From the NCBI GenBank assembly GCA_944800085.1, contig CALYLO010000006.1, forward strand, positions 124,001 through 188,000: 64,000 nt of DNA. The letters are read 5' to 3'. This DNA is from Paenibacillus melissococcoides (GTDB taxonomy: Bacteria; Bacillota; Bacilli; Paenibacillales; Paenibacillaceae). The notes under the pieces are model-generated. The model ran no database searches. It was not told where the DNA came from and was given only the letters and a program-made list of their open reading frames with translations. The position numbers and the translations under genes are program-made. Positions 8,467-17,148 of the stretch are shown here, piece after piece; position 1 is the first letter of the stretch; each line of letters opens with the position of its first letter.

Positions 8467-9948
8467 ATGAATGCTTTGCGGAAACTTGTCGTTATCGGTG
8501 GAGGAATTACCGGATTGAGCGCGGCGTTCTATGCGCTGAAGCAGGCGGATGAAGAGGGGCAGCCCGTCTCCGTTACCGTCATAGAGCAATCGGACCGTCT
8601 CGGCGGGAAGATTGAGACCCTGCGGAAGGAAGGGTGCGTCATTGAGAAAGGACCGGACTCCTTCCTCGCCCGGAAGCTGCCGATGATTGATTTGGCGCGC
8701 GACCTCGGAATGGAATCGGAGTTGGTCGCCACGAATCCGCATGCCAAAAAAACATATATATTGCGCCGGGGCAAGCTGTACCGGATGCCGCCCGGCCTCG
8801 TGCTCGGCATTCCGACGGAACTGGGGCCGTTCGCGAAGACCGGGCTCATTTCCCCGTGGGGGAAGCTTCGCGCGGCTATGGATCTGTTCATCAAGCCGCG
8901 TCCGTCGGAGGAAGATGAATCCGTCGGCGCGTTCCTGGACAGACGTCTCGGACGGGAAGTGACGGAGCATATCGCGGAGCCGCTGCTTGCCGGCATTTAT
9001 GCCGGAGATTTGCAGGCGCTGAGCCTGCAAGCCACCTTCCCGCAATTCGCGCAGGTGGAGCGCAAGCACGGCGGCCTGATACGCGGAATGAAAGCGAGCC
9101 GCCAAGCGGGCCAATCGGTTCCGGGGCTGCCGGATGTCGCCAAAGGTACGATGTTCCTCACCTTCCGCAATGGCTTGATCTCGCTCGTCGAACGGCTGGA
9201 GGAGACGCTGCGGGAACGGGCCGATTTGCGTCTCGGCGTCGCCGCGGAAGGACTGGAGAAGCGGGAGGACGGAAAATATCGGGTTCGCCTGGGCGATGGA
9301 AGCAGCCTGGAGGCGGATGCGATCATCGTGACGACGCCTTCGTATCATGCGGCTTCCTTGCTCGAGGAGCATGTCGACGCGAGCGCCTTGAAGGCGATCC
9401 GTCATGTATCGGTCGCGAACGTCGTCAGCGTGTTCGATCGCAAGCAGGTCAAGAATAAGTTCGACGGCACCGGGTTCGTCATCTCGCGCCGGGAGGGCCG
9501 GGCGATTACCGCCTGCACGTGGACCTCGGTGAAGTGGCCGCATACGAGCTGCGGGGACAAGCTGATCATCCGCTGCTATATTGGCCGGGCCGGCGACGAG
9601 GAGCGGGTGGATTGGCCGGATGAGGCGCTCAAGCGCACGGTGCGCAGCGAGCTTCGGGAACTGCTTGATATCGATATCGACCCGGAGTTCGTCGAGATTA
9701 CGCGCCTTCGCCACTCGATGCCCCAGTATCCGGTCGGCCATGTGCAGGCGATCCGCTCGCTGAGGGACGAGGTTGGGCGCGTGCTGCCGGGCGTATTCTT
9801 GGCCGGACAGCCGTACGAAGGGGTCGGAATGCCCGACTGCGTCCGCAGCGGCCGCGATGCGGCGGATGCGGCGGTCAGCGCGCTGCAAGCCCTAAGTGCG
9901 AAGGCCGAAGCGCCAGCCGATGACGCGGCGACCGGAACGGCGGGGTAA
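8467..9948 (+). CDS. hemG: Coproporphyrinogen III / protoporphyrinogen oxidase
   Basis: FAD-dependent oxidase (HemY/CgoX type) of 493 residues that aromatises coproporphyrinogen III in the Gram-positive coproporphyrin-dependent pathway. The N-terminus carries the dinucleotide-binding motif VVIGGGITGLSAAF, followed by the acidic end of the second strand (VIEQS). The C-terminus has the FAD contact region FLAGQPYEGVGMPDCVRSG. AAGAAGG precedes the ATG. It is the last gene of the haem operon, followed by a classical terminator. The last step of the pathway (hemQ/chdC) is not in this window. Confidence 0.95.
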   Translation: MNALRKLVVIGGGITGLSAAFYALKQADEEGQPVSVTVIEQSDRLGGKIETLRKEGCVIEKGPDSFLARKLPMIDLARDLGMESELVATNPHAKKTYILRRGKLYRMPPGLVLGIPTELGPFAKTGLISPWGKLRAAMDLFIKPRPSEEDESVGAFLDRRLGREVTEHIAEPLLAGIYAGDLQALSLQATFPQFAQVERKHGGLIRGMKASRQAGQSVPGLPDVAKGTMFLTFRNGLISLVERLEETLRERADLRLGVAAEGLEKREDGKYRVRLGDGSSLEADAIIVTTPSYHAASLLEEHVDASALKAIRHVSVANVVSVFDRKQVKNKFDGTGFVISRREGRAITACTWTSVKWPHTSCGDKLIIRCYIGRAGDEERVDWPDEALKRTVRSELRELLDIDIDPEFVEITRLRHSMPQYPVGHVQAIRSLRDEVGRVLPGVFLAGQPYEGVGMPDCVRSGRDAADAAVSALQALSAKAEAPADDAATGTAG

Positions 9949-9993
9949 TCAGACCCGTTGGATTAGAGGGAACGTGACAGATTTCAATAGTGA

Positions 9994-10018
9994 AGCCGCG
10001 CGGAAGCGCGGCTTTTTT
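9994..10018 (+). terminator. Intrinsic terminator of the haem operon
   Basis: GCCGCGC-GGAA-GCGCGGC followed by six T residues, 45 bp after the hemG stop. Confidence 0.9.
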
Positions 10019-10244
10019 GGCGTGTGCACGGGGGATGTCCCTTCTGTGGTTGCGGGCAACGATATCGGTTGAATGGCAGGCGGACTCGGCGCGAGCGGGT
10101 AAGCGGAATGCCGGCATCAAGCTGGTTGCCGCCTGCGGGAATTCCACTGGCGCTATCTATGCTTTATGGTTCGATTGGAAAAAAAGGGCGGAAACGCGTT
10201 ATAATGAGACATATTTGCAAAAATCGGGCGGAAGGGGCGGAACA

Positions 10245-11534
10245 TTGAGACAATCGCGGAAGGTGCGGGAAGGGCGAGTGCGAAGGAGACGGCGCCGCCC
10301 GCTGCTTGTCCTGAATATCGTGCTGGCGGCTATCGTGGCCGGAACGGCCTATGCAGGTTGGCAGCAGGGATTAATGTCCGGTAAACAGGCGGAATGGCCC
10401 CAGCCGCCGGCTGCTTCTCCCGAAGGGGAAGCGCCAGCGCTGGAGAAGCCGGCGAGCGGGCTGCCGGCGGATGAGCCGGACGGTGAGTCTCCCGGCGCTG
10501 CCGGCGGCCAAGCGGCGGGCGGGGATACGGAACATCCTGATGCGGCTGCGCCGCTTCCGGGGAGCGGGCCAGAGCAGGAGCCGCGCGTCCGACTCGCCTT
10601 CGCCGGCGACGTGATGACGGCCGGACGCGTGGAGGAAGTCGTGAAGGAGCATGGATATGATTTTCCTTTTGTGCATGCCAAGCGGTGGTTCCAGGAAGCG
10701 GATATCGCCGCGGTCAATCTGGAGACGCCGCTGACGGTGCGGGGCGTCCCGGCGAAGGACAAGGAATTCGTCTACAAGTCATCGCCGCGGACGGCGCAGG
10801 CGATGATCGAGGCGGGCATTGACCTCGTCAACCTCGCCAACAACCATTCGATGGATCAAGGGGAAGAAGGGCTGCTGGATACGTTCGCCGCGCTGAAGGA
10901 AGTTCATCTTCCTTACGTCGGGGCGGGGCATGATGCGGGGGAGGCCTTTACGCCGGTCATCCTTGAGAGCCAGGGCATCAAGCTGGCCTTCCTCGGCTTC
11001 ACGCGTGTCGTTCCGGAAGTGAGCTGGTATGCGGGCAAGAACAAGCCGGGGCTGGCGACGACCTATGAAGGAATGAAGGAGAAGGCGGCGGAAGCGGTCG
11101 CGAAGGCGAAGGAGCAGGCCGATCTCGTCGTCGTCATTGCGCATTGGGGGAAGGAAAAGGTGGATTTCCCGGAGGACTACCAGCGGGAATTGGCCCGTCT
11201 GTACATTGATGCGGGCGCCGACCTGATCGTGGGCGGACATCCCCACGTCCTGCAAGGTCTGGAGCAATATAAAGGCAAATGGATCGCCTATAGCCTGGGA
11301 AACTTTATTTTTACGCGGGCCGTGCAGCCCATAACGTGGGAGACCGCCATCTTGCAGGCGGAATGCACGAAGCAGGGCGAATGCGAGCTGACCGTCGTTC
11401 CGTTCTATACCGAACTGGGGCAAGCCGTTCCGCTTGACGGGGAAGCAGGGCAGGCGGTGCTGCAGCGGCTGGAGAACATATCGGAGCAGGTATCCATCGA
11501 CGCGGAGGGGCGCGTGACGCATGGGAAGAAGTGA
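10245..11534 (+). CDS. CapA-family protein (poly-gamma-glutamate capsule type)
   Basis: A membrane-anchored, extracytoplasmic member of the CapA/YwtB metallophosphatase-like family, 429 residues from the TTG at 10245 (GAAGGGGCGG upstream). After a very basic start comes one membrane segment at about residues 25-45, a long Ala/Pro/Gly/Glu linker, and then the PGA_cap domain from residue 110. Its motifs are FAGDVMTAG, VNLETPLT, LANNHSMD, GGHPHVLQG and YSLGNFIF, the expected metal and substrate ligands. A TATAAT lies at 10200-10205. No capB or capC partners are nearby, so a role in capsule is unproved; many stand-alone homologues have unknown roles. Confidence 0.88.
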   Translation: MRQSRKVREGRVRRRRRRPLLVLNIVLAAIVAGTAYAGWQQGLMSGKQAEWPQPPAASPEGEAPALEKPASGLPADEPDGESPGAAGGQAAGGDTEHPDAAAPLPGSGPEQEPRVRLAFAGDVMTAGRVEEVVKEHGYDFPFVHAKRWFQEADIAAVNLETPLTVRGVPAKDKEFVYKSSPRTAQAMIEAGIDLVNLANNHSMDQGEEGLLDTFAALKEVHLPYVGAGHDAGEAFTPVILESQGIKLAFLGFTRVVPEVSWYAGKNKPGLATTYEGMKEKAAEAVAKAKEQADLVVVIAHWGKEKVDFPEDYQRELARLYIDAGADLIVGGHPHVLQGLEQYKGKWIAYSLGNFIFTRAVQPITWETAILQAECTKQGECELTVVPFYTELGQAVPLDGEAGQAVLQRLENISEQVSIDAEGRVTHGKK

Positions 11535-11588
11535 GCCGCCGGCGCACGGATGGCCGGCTATCCATAGATCCAAAGGGAGAGATGAACG

Positions 11589-12251
11589 ATGAGCGATCAT
11601 AGAGGAATGATGAGCGACGGGCGCCAAGTGCGCAATGTATATTGCATCGGGCGCAACTATCGGCTGCATGCAGCCGAATTGGGCAATGCGGTTCCCGAGC
11701 AGCCGATGGTCTTTTTGAAGCCTTCCCATGCGGTAATAACGATGGAGGCGGACACGGCGCTGCCGCTCCCGCTCGACCGCGGGGCGGTTCATCACGAAGT
11801 GGAGCTGGTGCTTCGCCTCGGCAGCCGGGTCGAGCCGGGCATGACGGCGGCGGAAGCGGTCGACGCCTTTGCTCTTGGCATTGATTTTACGCTGCGCGAC
11901 GTGCAGGACGTTTTGAAGAAGAAGGGCCATCCGTGGCTGGCGGCCAAGGGCGTGCTGAACTCGGCCCCGGTCACCCGTTTTCTCCCTTTTCCGGGAACGG
12001 AGACGCTGGAACGGACGAACTTCGCGATGCATAACAACGGCCGCCTCGTGCAGGAGGGGCGCGCGGAGGAGATGCTGTTCTCTCTCGATACGCTGATCGA
12101 ATATACGGGCCGCCATTATGGACTCGGAGCAGGAGATCTCCTCTTCACGGGAACGCCGGCAGGGGTCGGACCGGTACAAGCGGGGGATCGCCTGGAATTA
12201 AGCTGGGGCGGAGAATTGCTGGGCTCCTGCGTCGTCGCGGCGCAGAATTGA
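11589..12251 (+). CDS. Fumarylacetoacetate hydrolase (FAH) family protein
   Basis: A 220-residue single-domain FAH-fold enzyme. Relatives include acylpyruvate hydrolases, oxaloacetate decarboxylases and 2-hydroxyhepta-2,4-dienedioate isomerases. The metal site is visible: HHEVELVLRLG with two acidic ligands and LGIDFTLRDVQ with the Asp ligand, plus the FTGTPAGVGPV segment near the C-terminus. GGGAGAG precedes the ATG. The gene lies 54 bp after the CapA-like gene and overlaps or abuts the DUF92 gene, so the three may be transcribed together. The substrate cannot be assigned. Confidence 0.9.
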   Translation: MSDHRGMMSDGRQVRNVYCIGRNYRLHAAELGNAVPEQPMVFLKPSHAVITMEADTALPLPLDRGAVHHEVELVLRLGSRVEPGMTAAEAVDAFALGIDFTLRDVQDVLKKKGHPWLAAKGVLNSAPVTRFLPFPGTETLERTNFAMHNNGRLVQEGRAEEMLFSLDTLIEYTGRHYGLGAGDLLFTGTPAGVGPVQAGDRLELSWGGELLGSCVVAAQN

Positions 12252-12274
12252 CCGGCGGGCTGGGAGGAATGCGA

Positions 12275-13138
12275 TTGATACAGGAAGCTATCGGGTGGCA
12301 TACGAGCTGGGGCCCCTGGATTATCGGGCTGCTGGGAAGCTTGCTGGTGGCCGGGGCCGCATGGTGGAAGCAGTCGTTAACCGGATCCGGCGCCGCGGCG
12401 TCCATCGTGATGGGAACGATCTACTGCGGGAGCGGCGCGCTTGTCTGGTTCGGATTGCTGCTTACTTTTTTTGTGACGTCGACGTTATGGTCCAAGTGGA
12501 AAAAGAAGGCGAAGGGGCGCTTCGAGGACAATTATGAAAAATCGGGGACCCGGGATGCAGGACAGGTCTTCGCCAATGGAGGCTTGGGCCTGCTCCTATG
12601 TCTTGCTTATATCATCGCGCCCCATCCCGCTTGGGTCGCCCTCTTCGTCGGGGCCATGGCCTCGGTGAACGCCGATACATGGGCGACCGAGATCGGCAGT
12701 CTGAGCCGCCGCCCGCCCCGCTCGATCGTAACCGGCCGGGTCGTTCCGCCGGGAACTTCCGGCGGCGTGTCTCTGCTTGGCACATCGGCGTCGGCAGCGG
12801 GCGCCTTCGTTATCGGGATGGCCGCGGTCGTCTTGCTGCTGCTCGATCCGCTGCAGACCGGACCGGAGACGTCCTTCCGCGCGCTGGCCGTCCTGCTGAT
12901 TGCCGGGACGGCAGGCGGATTGGCCGGGGCGCTGCTCGACTCCCTGCTGGGCGCGACCTTGCAGGCAGGCTACCGCTGTCGGCAATGCGGGGCGGACACG
13001 GAACGGACCACGCATTGCGGAAGCGAGACGCGGCTCGTGCGCGGTTGCCGCTGGCTCAACAACGATCGGGTGAATCTGCTCTGCTCTTGCGGCGGCGCGG
13101 CCGTCTCCTGTCTCATCTGGTTGCTGGCGGGAGGCTAA
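12275..13138 (+). CDS. DUF92 integral membrane protein
   Basis: A polytopic membrane protein of the DUF92 family, which also contains the plant phytyl-phosphate kinase VTE6. About 6-7 hydrophobic segments and the conserved block NADTWATEIGSLSRRPPRSI followed by PPGTSGGVSLLGT identify it. The C-terminal part has paired cysteines (YRCRQCG and LLCSCGG) typical of bacterial members. The TTG at 12275 is chosen because GGGAGG lies 7 bases before it; an in-frame ATG at 12269 or a TTG at 12248 overlapping the FAH stop is also possible. Bacterial function unknown; a prenyl-phosphate or CTP-dependent lipid kinase role is a guess from VTE6. Confidence 0.88.
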   Translation: MIQEAIGWHTSWGPWIIGLLGSLLVAGAAWWKQSLTGSGAAASIVMGTIYCGSGALVWFGLLLTFFVTSTLWSKWKKKAKGRFEDNYEKSGTRDAGQVFANGGLGLLLCLAYIIAPHPAWVALFVGAMASVNADTWATEIGSLSRRPPRSIVTGRVVPPGTSGGVSLLGTSASAAGAFVIGMAAVVLLLLDPLQTGPETSFRALAVLLIAGTAGGLAGALLDSLLGATLQAGYRCRQCGADTERTTHCGSETRLVRGCRWLNNDRVNLLCSCGGAAVSCLIWLLAGG

Positions 13139-13248
13139 GCCGCCGCCTGGCGCCCGGGAGCCAAATCGACAACTTGCCGATCTCGTGATATATTCGTATC
13201 AGCAGCCGGGAGTGGAAGGCTTGCGTCAGATTGGAAGGAGGTGTGCCG

Positions 13249-13893
13249 ATGAGTTACGGGCAAAGCGATAAACTGCATCTGATTTTGGATGCGGCCTATG
13301 AGCTTTTCGGTGCCAATGGCTTCTATGAGACGAAGATGTCGGATATCGCCGAGAAGGCCGGCATCGCCAAAGGAACGATATATATTTATTTTAAAAGCAA
13401 AGAAGAATTGTTCACGGCCATGTCGGTACGTGATTTTGAACAATATTTGCGCGAGCTCGATTACGGCTTGAACCAGGCCGGTTCGCTGGAGGATGGGCTG
13501 CGCTTCGCCGCGGATCATCATCTGCGCTATTATTTCAGACGGAAGCAGTATACGAATCTGTTCTTCAAGTCGCCGAACAAAGATCCCGATATGATGCAGG
13601 CGCTGTGCAAGTTCATGCATCGCTACATCGAGGCGATGTCGGGATTGATGCGGCGCTTCGAGCTGCCTGAGCCGGCGCTTCATGCGAAGTCGTATACGGG
13701 GATGCTGGACATGATGAAGATGGACATGCTGTTCGCCCCGGAATTCACCGAGCAGGATATGGAGCAGCGCATCCGCTTTGTGGCCGATTTGTTCATTCGC
13801 GGCTGCCTGGCGGCGGGAACGGCTTCATCGGATCGGGATGCCGGGAACGGGTATCCGAGGGAAGAGAGCGCGCCGAACGGGCAGAAGCGGTAG
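13249..13893 (+). CDS. TetR/AcrR-family transcriptional regulator
   Basis: A 214-residue repressor-type regulator. Residues 8-55 form the TetR helix-turn-helix: LILDAAYELFGANGFYETKM, then SDIAEKAGIAKGTIYIYFKS. The C-terminal ligand-binding domain has no recognisable type. The ATG at 13249 has GAAGGAGG eight bases upstream; the upstream ATG at 13231 lies inside that site. It stands alone after the DUF92 gene with 110 bp between. The next gene downstream is an ABC-F ATPase beyond a repeat element, so its target is not clear. Confidence 0.92.
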   Translation: MSYGQSDKLHLILDAAYELFGANGFYETKMSDIAEKAGIAKGTIYIYFKSKEELFTAMSVRDFEQYLRELDYGLNQAGSLEDGLRFAADHHLRYYFRRKQYTNLFFKSPNKDPDMMQALCKFMHRYIEAMSGLMRRFELPEPALHAKSYTGMLDMMKMDMLFAPEFTEQDMEQRIRFVADLFIRGCLAAGTASSDRDAGNGYPREESAPNGQKR

Positions 13894-13930
13894 AAGCTGC
13901 CGCGATGCGGGTCAGCGGCGAGGAGATTAC

Positions 13931-14295
13931 GGGGGGTGTCTCACAGGCACTGCAAAATGATGGAGATGACGAGTTAAAAGAGAATGTGGATGCGGGAAAA
14001 ACGGCGGCGCGCAAACCGGTGGAAAATGGATGAAGCAGTGAAATGCTGCGTGGATGCATTAATTTCTGCTCTTTAAGCCGCTATTTGATGAAATTCCTGC
14101 AAAAGTACATGATGTTCATCGATTTTTGTCTTTTATCGATTGGATAGTCAGAAATTGATGCCGTATTGCAGGATTCCCTGTAACGGAGTACACGTCATAA
14201 AGGAAAGCTGCAGTTTTGCAGTTTTCGGCGAGTCGAGCTTTGAGAATCAGGGGGGCTGTCTCACTGTAGTGAAATACTACTTTTGGGACGCCCCC
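13931..14295. repeat. MITE-like dispersed repeat, copy A (365 bp)
   Basis: This gap between the TetR and ABC-F genes is filled by an element that recurs at 54896-55245. It is bounded by imperfect inverted repeats: GGGGGGTGTCTCA at the left and TGGGACGCCCCC at the right. Near the right end GGGGGGCTGTCTCA-CTGTAGT...ACTAC-TTTTGGGACGCCCCC forms a long hairpin. Shared interior blocks include GCAGTGAAAT, CTGCGT, TTTCCTGCAA/ATTCCTGCAA, GTGCCGT/ATGCCGT and GAGAATCAGGGGG. No transposase is encoded; it behaves like a non-autonomous element. Confidence 0.8.
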
Positions 14296-14367
14296 TTTGG
14301 CTGTGGCATGCGGTGGCATGCCGGGCCGCCTGGGAAAGCAGACAGGACTGGAATGGGGGAACGCAAG

Positions 14368-16296
14368 ATGCACATCATGACGATTGAAGAGCTGGGCAGA
14401 AGCTATGGCGACAAAATATTGTTCCGGGACGTATCCTTCGGCATAGAGGAAGGGGATCGCTTCGGCATTATCGGCGTCAACGGGACGGGGAAATCGACCT
14501 TCCTGCGCACAATAGCGGGCTGGGAGCAGCCCGAGCAAGGAAAGGTGCTGGCCGGCAGCCGGATTACGATCCGCTTCGTGCCGCAGGAGCCTGAATTCGA
14601 TCCGGAGGCGACCGTTCTGGATCAAGTGCTGGGCGGAGACGCTCCCGACATGACGGCGGTGCGCGTATATACGGAAGCGCTGGAACGAGCCGCGCAGCGG
14701 CCGGACGATGAAGCGGCGCAGGCGGCATTGATCCGGGCGACCGATGATATGGATGGGCTGCAGGCTTGGCAGTTGGAGAGCGAGGCGAAGTCGATTCTGT
14801 CCCGGCTCGGGCTGGTCCAATTCGGAGCCAAGATGGGGGAATTGTCCGGCGGACAGCGCAAGCGCGTCGCCCTCGCGGCGGCGCTGATCCATCCGTCGGA
14901 TCTTCTTCTGCTTGACGAGCCGACGAACCACATCGACAACGACACGGTCGCTTGGCTGGAGACGATGCTGCAGAAGCGAAGCGGCGCGCTGCTGATGATT
15001 ACGCATGACCGCTATTTCCTGGATCGGGTAGCGAACCGGATCGTGGAGCTGGATCGGGGACGGGCGTTCTTCTATGAAGCCAATTATTCGCGCTTCCTGG
15101 AGCTCAAGGCAGACCGCGAGGCACGGGAAGCGGCGTCGGAGGATAAGCGCCAGAATTTGCTCCGTCAGGAGCTGGCTTGGATCCGGCGCGGCGCAAGAGC
15201 GCGGACGACGAAGCAGAAGGCCCGGATCGAGCGCTTCGAGGCGCTGCAGAAGCAGGAGGGGCCGGGTCAGAACGGGCAAGTGGACATCTCTGCAGCCTCC
15301 GCCCGCCTCGGCAAAAAGATTATGGAGATAGACGGCCTTGAGGCCAGACTGGCGGATCGGACGCTGTTCCAGGAGCTGAGCTATATCGCCGTGCCGGAGG
15401 ACCGCATCGGCATCATCGGGCCGAACGGAAGCGGCAAGTCGACGCTGCTGCGCATCATTGCCGGCGAGCGCGAGCCGGACGGCGGTTCGATCGTGCTCGG
15501 GCCGACCGTCCGCATCGGCTTCTTCACTCAAGAGCATGCGGAGATGGATGAGTCGATGCGGGTCATTGAATATATCCGCGAAGCGGCAGAGACGGTTCGC
15601 ACGGCCGACGGCCATTCCATTACCGCGGCGCAAATGCTGGAGCGGTTCCTGTTCGAGCCTGCGATGCAGTGGACGGTGATCGGCAAGCTGTCCGGGGGAG
15701 AGAAGCGGCGTTTGCAGTTGCTTCGCATGCTGATGGAAGCGCCGAATGTGCTGCTGCTCGATGAGCCGACGAACGATCTGGACGTACAGACGCTTGCCGT
15801 GCTGGAAGATTATTTGGACGAGTTCCCGGGCGTCGTCATCGCGGTCTCTCATGATCGCTATTTCCTTGATCGCGTGGCTGAACGGATCTGGTCATTCGAA
15901 GATGGCGCCATCCGCCAGCATGTCGGGAATTATAGCGAGTATATGGAATGGACGGCACGGCACGGGAAGGAGGCCGGCGAGCCGAAGCCGAAGGCGCAGA
16001 CGCCGGCGGAAGCGGCCCCGGCAGGCAAATCGGAGCGGCCGGAACGGAAGCCGAGACTGAAAATGTCCTACAAGGAAGAACGCGAATATGAGCGAATTGA
16101 AGACGAGATCATGGAGGCGGAGGAGCGCATTCAGCAGATCCAGCGGGAGATGGAGCTGGCGTTCAGCGATTCGGCCCGGCTGCAGGAATTGATGAAGGAA
16201 GAAAGCGCGGCCCAGCAGCGGCTTGAAGCGCTGATGGAGCGGTGGACTTATTTGAGCGAGCTGGCGGAACAGATCGAGGCGGAAAAGCAGAAGTAA
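14368..16296 (+). CDS. ABC-F family ATPase (YfmR/Uup-like)
   Basis: A soluble, duplicated ATP-binding protein of 642 residues without membrane domains, of the class that acts on the ribosome (translation factor or antibiotic protection). Cassette 1 has GVNGTGKST, LSGGQRKR and LLLLDEPTNHID; cassette 2 has GPNGSGKST, LSGGEKRR and LLLDEPTNDLD. The linker at about residues 240-310 is rich in Arg/Lys/Glu, as in ABC-F proteins. A C-terminal coiled coil at about residues 570-640 suggests the YfmR/Uup branch. The ATG at 14368 with GGGGGAACG upstream gives the normal length; the open frame upstream runs through the repeat element and is not coding. Confidence 0.9.
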   Translation: MHIMTIEELGRSYGDKILFRDVSFGIEEGDRFGIIGVNGTGKSTFLRTIAGWEQPEQGKVLAGSRITIRFVPQEPEFDPEATVLDQVLGGDAPDMTAVRVYTEALERAAQRPDDEAAQAALIRATDDMDGLQAWQLESEAKSILSRLGLVQFGAKMGELSGGQRKRVALAAALIHPSDLLLLDEPTNHIDNDTVAWLETMLQKRSGALLMITHDRYFLDRVANRIVELDRGRAFFYEANYSRFLELKADREAREAASEDKRQNLLRQELAWIRRGARARTTKQKARIERFEALQKQEGPGQNGQVDISAASARLGKKIMEIDGLEARLADRTLFQELSYIAVPEDRIGIIGPNGSGKSTLLRIIAGEREPDGGSIVLGPTVRIGFFTQEHAEMDESMRVIEYIREAAETVRTADGHSITAAQMLERFLFEPAMQWTVIGKLSGGEKRRLQLLRMLMEAPNVLLLDEPTNDLDVQTLAVLEDYLDEFPGVVIAVSHDRYFLDRVAERIWSFEDGAIRQHVGNYSEYMEWTARHGKEAGEPKPKAQTPAEAAPAGKSERPERKPRLKMSYKEEREYERIEDEIMEAEERIQQIQREMELAFSDSARLQELMKEESAAQQRLEALMERWTYLSELAEQIEAEKQK

Positions 16297-16517
16297 GGGG
16301 AGGCAGGCTTTCTCCGCTTCGGCTTCGAACGAACGCCTGGGGTTGGGCAGCAGCTTGCTCCCGGGCGCTTGTCCAGCTCTGTATCCGTATGTATCGTATT
16401 ATCCAGATGTATCCGGATGTTTCCGAGGTGAGGGACTTGCCCGCGGAATAGGCTGTTACAAAAGCACCAACCGGTGTGTATATAATTATAGATTCGTTAA
16501 GCGGGAGGTCATGTGTA

Positions 16518-17070
16518 TTGGAATCGACGAATTCGTATTCCGGTTCCGAAGAGTTGTATCCAAGCAAGCGCAAAATGCTTCCCATCTTGCTCGGCCCGGC
16601 GCTGTTCGACGCGGCAGGATATCCTCATGAATGCAGCGGAAGGCTTTGCGGTCGCGATAGGCGCCATCTGCGCCTGCTTCTTCGCCATAACGCTCGTCTA
16701 CTCTCTGTGGCGGATCCTTGCGCCTCGCCCTTCCCTTATCCTGCATGAGCAGGGGTTCGTGGACAATGCCTCGCTCAGCAGCGTGGGCGATGTGAGTTGG
16801 GAGGAAGTGACCGATATTTACGTCTACCAATTCATGAATCAACGCCTCATCGGCATCAAGGTCGAGAAGGCTGAGCGCGTGCTGGCCCATCTTCCATCCT
16901 GGAAGCGCACGATTCTTCGCGCCAATCGCGTCATGGTCGAGGCGACGGTGAATCTGCCGGTCATCGCGTTCACGGAGCCGCTGGATGATGTGGCCCGGAA
17001 GCTGCGCGAGCGGTGGGAGCAGTACAAGCGGGCCCAGGGCCGGGCAAAGCCATGGCAAGCACACAGGAAA
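16518..17070 (+). pseudogene. STM3941-like membrane protein, frameshifted
   Basis: A small membrane protein of the STM3941 type, apparently broken. A TTG at 16518 with GGGAGG nine bases upstream opens a frame reading ESTNSYSGSEELYPSKRKML and ending in hydrophobic LLGPALFDAAGY. The rest of the protein (MNAAEGFAVAIGAICACFFA, then VSWEEVTDIYVYQF and PLDDVARKLRERW) continues in the next frame from about 16624. Removing one C near 16621-16623 restores a single frame. The second frame also has no stop before the terminator at 17071 and runs on to 17598 antisense to the next gene. Two defects argue for decay, though a sequencing slip could explain the first. Confidence 0.7.
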
Positions 17071-17101
17071 ACAGACCGAGCGGGGGATCCGCTCGGTCTG
17101 T
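17071..17101 (+). terminator. Intrinsic terminator
   Basis: ACAGACCGAGCGG pairs with CCGCTCGGTCTGT around GGGAT, followed by TTGCTGTTGG. It lies between the convergent STM3941-like and quinone-oxidoreductase genes. Confidence 0.75.
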
Positions 17102-17148
17102 TGCTGTTGGCAGAAGAATCGCGGACCATTGGCCCGGGGATTCACGTT

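Noticed and set aside
7339..9888. 849-codon open frame antisense to the haem operon
   Set aside because: A shadow frame caused by high GC at third positions; Arg/His/Gln-rich, without domains or start signals.
9990..10244. Longer N-terminus for the CapA-like protein
   Set aside because: It would begin inside the haem terminator hairpin; a promoter -10 and a ribosome site point to the TTG at 10245.
14140..14367. Longer N-terminus for the ABC-F protein
   Set aside because: These codons lie inside the dispersed repeat element; the site GGGGGAACG supports the start at 14368.
14116..15852. 578-codon open frame antisense to the ABC-F gene
   Set aside because: A shadow of a gene with all ABC motifs intact; composition is non-protein-like.
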